Origin: Acanthaster planci
Taxonomy: Eukaryota; Echinodermata; Asteroidea; Valvatida; Acanthasteridae
Direction of reading: 5' to 3'
DNA length: 43,006 nucleotides
Assembly (NCBI RefSeq): GCF_001949145.1
Contig: NW_019091373.1
Location: 196,460-239,465, forward strand
Under the pieces are notes generated by a model. That model ran no database searches. It was given only the letters and a program-made list of their open reading frames with translations, and was not told the origin of the DNA. Made by a program: the position numbers and the translations under genes. This document shows positions 30,685 to 39,600 of this stretch, piece by piece; position 1 is the stretch's first letter; each line of letters begins with the position of its first letter.

Positions 30685-33600
30685 ATGGAAGATATTGATG
30701 AAGGCCCATCCATTGTAGTCGAGGCAGAATCAGTGGACCAGCGTGGTGGTGGAGACGAAGACACACAGTCCGCCGTTCCAAGCGAGGCGCTGGCCGCTGT
30801 GGAGGAACTGAAGGAAGAACTGGACCAAATCACATTGGAACCGCCAAAAGTGGATTTGTAAGGACATGTAACTCTGTTTTTTCTGTGTAACTTGATATGT
30901 GTGTCGCTGTTTGATTTTGTCATTGTAGGACTTACTAGTTGCGTGGCTTGTGCCTGCTCAAGACCAAATTATTCTTGCTGAAAGCAGCTGAGGAGATTGC
31001 TCTCTCGACCTATTATTACATGTATTTATTAAATTCAATTTATATAGCGCTCATTTCATAAAAAATGTTCAGTGCTTAACAATATTAAAAAATACAAATA
31101 AATTAGAACAACTATTTACAAAGACCCAAAATAATTGAAATAAACACAATTTAACATTGATTTAAAAGTTTAAACTAAACATGGTGGAACTTCCACACGC
31201 GGCCAGCACCTAGCAGGTCAGGTTTATAAAGGCAGTTTCAGGACCATACTGACATGACTGATAATATGATATGCTTTATCTTTGGAGAGTTTTGGAAGGG
31301 AATTCCTTGATTGAGTTTAAATCATTTTTGCCAAATTGGTCTTTCAAAAATGTGGTGCTGTTATTACCATGTTATTTCTGACTATCACAATGCCTTTTTC
31401 CCAGGATCCTCCATTGTTTGTTTGTTGATGTTTTTACTTTTTAATGAGAACTACATTTGCAAAATTTTGTTTTGCATCATTCAGTATGCCCACAGTTCAA
31501 ATTGATGAGAACCTTCCATCATCATACAAGGAGAACAACAACAAGGAAAAGTTGGTCCTACAATATGCCGAGAACTTTCGACGCCAGTATGTGCACCTGT
31601 ACCGCGACCGGAAACCGCTGCTGCTGTGTCCGCTCAATGAGTGCAGGGTGGAAAAGTTTGTCTGCACAACCATTCGCCCGACCCTCCTGCCATACCACCA
31701 GCTGTACGACTACGACGGATGTGCCGAGTTTGTGTCAGATTACATCACATTTGAGCCATTGATACATGCCATTGAACTGGTAGGATATGGGGGAAAAAAT
31801 ATTCAAATCTTGATGTTTATTTGCAGTTTCCAGTTTTATGTCAGAATCTGTGTTACATGCCCATTGTTTTTCTACCTAGACACATTTAGGGTAGAGAAGT
31901 AGTCAAAACCTTAAACTGAAATTGATACGATTTGACCTGATATTTTCATTGTACATTTATAGTTTACCCATGTTTTCATGAACATGGATCTGTTACTGTC
32001 TTCCTTTCCTTTAAAGCTGAGTGTATATAACATTTTGGACAAAAGCTTATTTGCATTCGGAAATAATCTACTAAAAGCTTATTTGCATGCAAGTAAAGTG
32101 ATTTTTGGTTATGCACACATACTAATAAATTTTATAAGTGATTTGTTACAAATCTTTACTGGTGCCCTTTATAATGAAAAGCAGGTACTTTTACTGTTAA
32201 GACCTCACTTTCACGGGTTTTAAAATATTCTTTCTAAAAATCAACAAAAACTCACTTCTTTGGTAATGTTTCATCTCTTCATACAGCCCAAGACAATGGT
32301 GTCGCCCACCAAGGTTCTGAAGACACAACGGGGCAACTGCTTTGAGATCAGTACACTGTTGTGTTCTCTGCTACTGGGCACAGGCTATGATGCATATGTA
32401 GTGTGTGGATATGCTACTAGGGAAACTACACTGTGTGATGAAGCCAGGGAAATCTGTCCTTTGCTGAAGATGAAAAATGAGGTACTGTCTTAAGTTGCCA
32501 ATCTTTGTGTGTGCCTTTCAAACAGTAGTCATTTTGAATGTGTTGGATTTTTGGTTTTTACTTGCCTGCCAATTTCTTATGTGATTTGGGTTTCAAAGAC
32601 TGGTCTTTTTGGAAGTACATTCCTTCATAGTGTCTTATTATGCACTTTGAGATTAATGATTACAATTAACAGATTCCTGCAACTTTTGCTGTAGAATTAA
32701 TTTTTTTTAACTTGTTTAACTCTTGCACATCTGTATCAGGAATCATTTCAATAAAAAGCAAGAATAAGAACTTTGTTAGTATTATAAATGTTCTCTGCCT
32801 TGGCCTCTTACGCTTATATATTTCTAGGTTAAGAAGGAGGAGCAGAAGAAAGAAGTGAAGAAATACACTGTGAAACCCCCAAAGGACCTACGTAGCAAGT
32901 TCATCTTAAAGCAGGAGGCGAGAGAGGTTGAAGCCCAGCGAAAAGAGGAGGAGAAGAGACGCAAAGAGGAAGAGGTGAAGCAGGAGGTAAGTGTGGTCTC
33001 TGGAAATGTTTGGAGAGGGACATATCAGAAGCAGAGGTAGAAAAAAGGTTGACGGAAAGATTTGCGATCCTCGGAGACCGTGTAAAGACAGACAAATGTG
33101 CCTGTGACTTTTTCAAGTACATATCCCAACATGTTCCCAACGGGAGTGGTAGCTGTTTTCAAGGAACATTGCAAGAAAGTTGACAAGAAGAGCATTACAG
33201 ACTTAAGTTAATACCCTTTTCTCTCCTTTGCTTCCCCTCCCCTACCTATGAATTGTTGAATCATTCTGTGTTCAGTTGGTCTGTTAATATGCTATGTTGT
33301 CGGTGTTTCATCTAGCAGTGCCCTCTGGCACAGCTTGTGATTTTTGGGTCGGCTTTTTGCAAAAACTCGCTGTAAAAAAGATGATGGGCACAGAATGGAT
33401 CATGTAATATGCATTTCAAGAGAATTGAAAAATGTCATATTCTTGTATGTAATTAAATACCTTATTAAATACCAGCTCTGAAAAGAAAAAAAAATCACAA
33501 ATGCTTTGTTTGAAACTCATATATTTAGGGAACGGTCACATAGAAATTCATTTGCTCAATTTCCCTCAAAAACTGAGAGTGCTGGTGGATAAGTGCATGT

Positions 33601-36600
33601 GGAACTCAGGTTACAAGCATGTCGTCCATTCTGTGCCACCAGCGGTTTTGGCTGGCAGTGAGTCCCCAACAATTACGTTTTCTTAGGTCAAGACATGTTC
33701 CAGATGTGTTAGATGAGACCATGGTTCTAACAGCATTCATTTCATGTCACAATGGAAAAGTGCACATTAATGGGCCTGGTAAAATACTGCGTGGATTTGT
33801 GTTCTTACTTTGCAGTATTTCTGATGGCCCCTGTTGTTAGATTTGACAAGGTGTTGACGAATTCAGGGTAGAACGGTTTAGAGGAAGAGAGGCTGTGCAG
33901 CTGTTTTTAACTTTGTCACATATTTCTATTCCCTGCCAGGAGCTAGAAAAGCCCCCAGATGATGAGCTCTTTGGCCTGCGCGTCCACAGCTGGGTCCTGG
34001 TGCTAGCAGGCAAGCGGGAGGTCCCAGAGAACTTCTTCATCGAGCCCCTGACAGGCAACACCTTCCCCACCAGTCACGAATCCTTCCTGGGCATCGAGTC
34101 CCTGTGGAACAACAACAACTACTGGGTCAACATGCAGGATTGCTCCAATGGGTGCAAGGTCAGTAGCAAAACAGGTTCAGAGTACATTTCATTAGTTTGG
34201 TCAAAATCTCTGGTTTAATTTATCAAATGTTTTGGACACCTTGTTTATCATGAATTCCTGTTTGGTTGGCCCCGTTGTCTGTTTCAGGTTGGATGCACAC
34301 ATTTATTTTTCAAAATTATTTCCTTGCATAAAATCAATATGTAATATTAGCAACATTTGCTTGCACTAAGAAAATAATAAGACTGAAATCAAAGATAAAC
34401 GTTGGATTAATCTCTTGAACGGCAGAAATGTAGAAATGTGTACAGAGATCATTTTTCCAGAGTCTATTTTGTTACTAGCTCTGAGAAGCTGGTTTTCAAT
34501 ATTGTACAATCTGTTATCTTTAGGACCTCATCTTTGACCTTGGAGACTGCACCCGATGGGAGTACATGTTCCCAAACAATGAGAAGCCAGTGTTGGAGAT
34601 ACCCGAGCTAGAGATGGATGGCTTGGATCTGGAGGATGATGAGGTAGACCTTGTTCAATGGGAATGGTATAGGGCAAGGGTTGATTGGGCAAATAAATAG
34701 TTGGATCTGGAAAAGGGTTGACCTTGGTTAAGTTTTGTTAAGGTTGCTAGTGGAGCAAATTAACATGATAATAATACTGATAATTAAATGAGAGGTAAAA
34801 GAACCAGAAATGATTATTTGATCATTTATAAATTAATCCATTGGCTAGAATTAGAAGCTATTATAGCACTCTCATCAGCAGGTTGTATGCCCATGTTAAA
34901 TGGCTTTTTGACCAACTGAGTGTTTCCAACTTGCCAGCTGCACGCATTCCTCAAGTTTGAGAATGCTTGTGTCGTTTGCACAAGAGTGGTACCACTGGAG
35001 TGACGGTGCCTTCTCAGATTAGTCTATTTGCAAAGTGTGATATATGATTCTGAAGTAGACATAAAGCTACAATTTGCCAAATGGTGCTTCTGGTCAATTT
35101 AAACGGGCCAGTGCACATTAATTTAGGGTTAATGGGCAACAAAGTGGAACATCTTTCTGGGGAGAAATATCACTAGGACTTCTGTAGTGAACACCATCCA
35201 CGTTTCTCTCTCCTCAGGACGAGGACAAGGAAGAGGAGAAGAACCTGGACATGCCCACCTCGTGGGTGGATGCCCTGGAGCTCTCCCTGACTGACTTCCA
35301 GTCCAGGTGCCCCCAGGGTAAAAAGACACTACTGTACAAAAGGGCCAAGCTGGAGAAGTTTGCACACTACCTAGTCAGGGATGGCATGGTCACCAGGCTG
35401 TCCATTTTTCATGACAAAGAATGTGAGTTTCTCCACTTCTGTATTAACTTTTCATTCTTTTTGTCATTTGCCAGAGTTTTAGAAGCACATATTCCATAAT
35501 TTTTATGTTGTAGATGCTCCCAAAATAGGGACGTCAAAAGAATATGGAAATTTCAAATGCCTGGATATTGGGGAGTCAGGTTGGCAAGGTAGTTCTTTCC
35601 TCGCCTTCCACCTCTGTGGTCCTGGGTTCGAATCCCGGCCCGGTCCACATGTGGATTGGGTTTTCAGTCCCTACCTAACTCCGTGGGTTTTACCCAGAAT
35701 ATTCCTCTGGGGTTTTCCTCCCACCTCTAAAACTGTAACTGCTTCTTACTGTCTCCCCTTTACTGATGTTGGTGAATGTGGGTCGTTTGGCGGCTGCCCG
35801 AGGCACCCTTGTATGCCATCGGCTCAACCATGTTTAAATGTATTCATTGTTCCACGCTTAATGTCTTCATTGTATTGCGCATTTGAACATATCCATGTGA
35901 AATTTGCGCTTTATAAATGAATAGATTATTATTATTATTATTCTCCCTTTTTTGCAGTTGAATGGAACAAGTTTTTAATATTGGTATTGATCAGGTTTAA
36001 GTGGCGACCATTTGGCACCCATTGGTGGGGTTTGCCTGGTACCCAGAATGTATTTTAAGCATAGGTTACCAGTCAAAATCGATCAGTGGTTGACACATGG
36101 TCGCTGATCAAACTTGGCTATTGAAAATGCTCGAACATTACAGTTTGGAGAGGGCACCTAATGCCCATTTCTGTAATTTACCTTGCCAGCCAAGATGCTG
36201 CAGGTTTGTGGCCATTCAGTTAGAAGTCAGCTACACATGCTGTGTATGCCATGTGCTGAGCTTTACTTTGTTGCATGCTACTGACCAGTGTGTGTGCCTC
36301 GGTATTCACGGAGAGGCCGCACAGCCCAAAATCAAAGTTCCCGTACAGGACACGTTTCCTGAGCTTTGCTCCAGGCTACTCTCCCTCTCTACGCAGTCAT
36401 CCTTGCACTATTTGGATACCCCTCAAGTGTCATTGTCCTGAAATCGGTCATATCCCTTGCCTTGACAGTGAAAGATCTGATCCAAGTCAAGGAATGGTTT
36501 GCTCATCGGAAGGACATGCTGGACCTGAGGATCCACAATCACAGGACAGGCATTGTGACTGAATACTACAAGGAAGGACGTCAAAGACACCTCAAAGGTA

Positions 36601-39600
36601 CGGATTACCTAGTGCAGTTATTCAGATGTAGGGATGGGTTACTCCCCCTTCCCCAGGGGGTGGTTGGTGGGACTTGTGTCCTCAAACATTGTAATAACCC
36701 TTTTGCTTGTTCAATTTCAATAAAATCTGATACACTAAGTTCTTTAAATTCACATGAATATAACAATTTGAATTCTCCATATTAAAGACACTGTTGCTAT
36801 ACCGCGTGATTTAGGGCAAGCTTTTGCTGAGTTACATAAGATACACCTTTCACAAGTACAATGTTTTCAGTGGATAAGGACATAAAGGACCCAGTCCATT
36901 CCAGAGACGGTGATATTGCAACAGTGTCTATAGTCTGGGAAATTTTAAATTGTTATGTTTACATGCAATCAGATAACTCAGTGTACCAGATTTTATTCAA
37001 ACGTAACTCGCAAAAGGCTCATTGTCCCTCAGATTTCCACTGGCCACAGTCTCTGTCAAGTCAATTTGTTGAGCTCTGAAGTTTTGCTGTCCTAACAACC
37101 CCAGCCAAATTTGTAGTATATCTGTTCTAGTGAGGTATTTCAACTTTAGTCTGTTTTTAATAGCATGCGGTATGCGGTGTTATAAAGTATTTAATCTAAT
37201 GTAAGTGCTGGTGAATTAACTCAATTGAAGGTTCGTTAACTTCTTATCCTAAGAAAACGCTATCGTGTTAGCACTTTGTTTTGCTTATGCATGAGAGCCC
37301 CAACTGCACCGATTATCTTGGGTGTAGATCATGCTCGAAATCCCCTGAGAAAAAAAGGGAAGACAGCAAAGCAAGAATATCCAGATGAGAATATTTGGCC
37401 TTCCTTTACTCTTTTGCTCTTGTTTTGGAAATTGAGATGCTGATGTTTTGGTTCATTTGGGATCCACCGAATAAGTAAATAAATATTTGTTTTCAGAGCA
37501 CATTTATAAGGCAGGCAGCCCTGGGCCCGAAACTGACCGCACCATGATATTCTTCCACCATGCCCGCGTGGACGGCCTGGTCAAGCGCGAGGAGACTCCC
37601 TTGGAGATGACGGAGCACTTCCTGGAGCGTGATGATTTCCTGTTCTACAGGCACGTGACATACGGCAAGCGACAGCGCCGGCTGGAACCTGCCAGCACTT
37701 TGCCCAGCTCCAACCCAAGGCCTATCTTGGTGAGTGAGAGATGCATTGAAAATAAGTCCAAAAGTCAGGAGGTGCAGTCTCCTAAATGTTGCTTAGAACA
37801 GACAGGGAAGAAAAATACTTGCTGAGCAGAAGCCAGTTAAGGGCTAGAATATTATGTAATGTATCTTGCTTATGGCTGGTTCTCAACTGTTTATTCTTGG
37901 TATGAAACTTTTGTAAGCAATATTTCAGTGTTTTTCTGTCGTTGGATAGACTTGTGTTGACTTCCTTTATGATGGATCCCATAGTGTCTGTTGCTTTCCT
38001 GACAGTGGAAAGCTACATGAACCTTTAAAGTCAAGATATTTACTTTCAATGCAGAAAATTGTGGATCGCTTTCATCGCAATACAGCTCAGCCAGCCAGTG
38101 AGGATATCGCAGAATTAGTCTTCCTAATCTCTGAAGATCGCATCCAGCTTACATTTCATCACCAGGATGATAAGATCACAGCCTCAACAAGGGACTTCCT
38201 CAAACCAGCCAATGCCAATGACAAGGGTGCAATACTGATGTACTCTCCAGATATGACATCCACATTCCAGGTAGAATTGGAGTTCCATGAACTCCCTCAA
38301 AGACGGGTTGGCGAAGTAGTTCTTCTTTGCCCGGCTTTCACCTCTGCAGCCCATGTTCAATTCTCGGCTCAGTCCGCGTGTGGATTGGGTTTTCAGTCCC
38401 TACTTGATTCTGTGGGTTTTACCCAGAAACATCTTCCTTGTGGTTTTCTTCCCACCTCTAAAACTGTAACTGCTTCTTTTATTGTTTCCTCTTTCTACAG
38501 GGGTGTAAAATCTCTGCTTGTTAGCAGATTTCCACATTTTGTTGAGTATGCCGAATTTCATTTTCTACTTTTGTTTTATTGATGGGCCTGATGTTCCTCG
38601 TTCTTTCCTTGCACAAGCACCAATGTTTCCTTTTTTCTTTTTCTACTGACGTGACTCGACGGCCAGGCCAAACTTTGCACGTCCCCTTACCGACACCGAA
38701 CAGTACTGGAGCGCTGTAATGTATATGACTGAATGTACATGTTCATGCACGTGTACATGCGTACAGTGTATACATATTCATGCAGGCATACACATGGCTT
38801 GGCTCGAAGCGCAAGCCTTGTGTGTAAATAGCATCCTGGGACCATCCAGTCATTGTGTTGCGATTGGCTGCCAATGAAATATTAAACAGTTTTGGACATG
38901 AACTCATTGAAATGTCAGTGCAGTGCAAATATATCATTGTCCAAAGAGGCTTCGACTTCGACACAATCTTTGACAACAAAAATTCTTCGAAAAAACACAG
39001 TGACTGGAATATACCATAGACGGGTAGGCATCACAGTCCTTGCCCGGAAAATCCCAAAAGCCTGGACATCCGATGTGCTTTCCTTGTAATAAAGAATTGA
39101 AATTTTGAAAACGTGGTCGGATCAGGTGGGAAAAGAGCTAACTCACTCTGTAAACCTCGATACTTACAGTTTTGACATACCTAGTTCATGTTAACCTTCA
39201 GGAATTTCAGACAAATATGAAGAAAGAGTTAAATTTTAAATATACATAGCCTAAATTGCAAGATGACCAATGGTTGCACTAGGAGGCTTTGAAACGCCCA
39301 ACGGGGTATCTATAGTTCAAAGTTTTCCCCAGGGATCTTAGGCAGGCCCCAGACCCCACGCTTCATGCTCGCTCGACCACGTTTAATGTCTTCATTGTAC
39401 AGCACATTTGAACATATCTGTATGAAATTTGCACTTTATAAATGAATAAATTATAATTATCAGAACCATTCAGCCTTTAATTAGCCAGAAAAAAAAAATT
39501 TGTGACCTTTGAGAGAGAAGTGACAGGAGAGAGTTAGAAGTTAGCAGACATCGAAAAAGTAAATAAAATGGGAATAAAAGTATGTGAAATGTTGATGTTC

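Noticed and set aside
35600-35650. tRNA-like segment with perfect B-box GGTTCGAATCC
   Set aside because: It is the head of a complete SINE whose body and tail recur elsewhere in the window.
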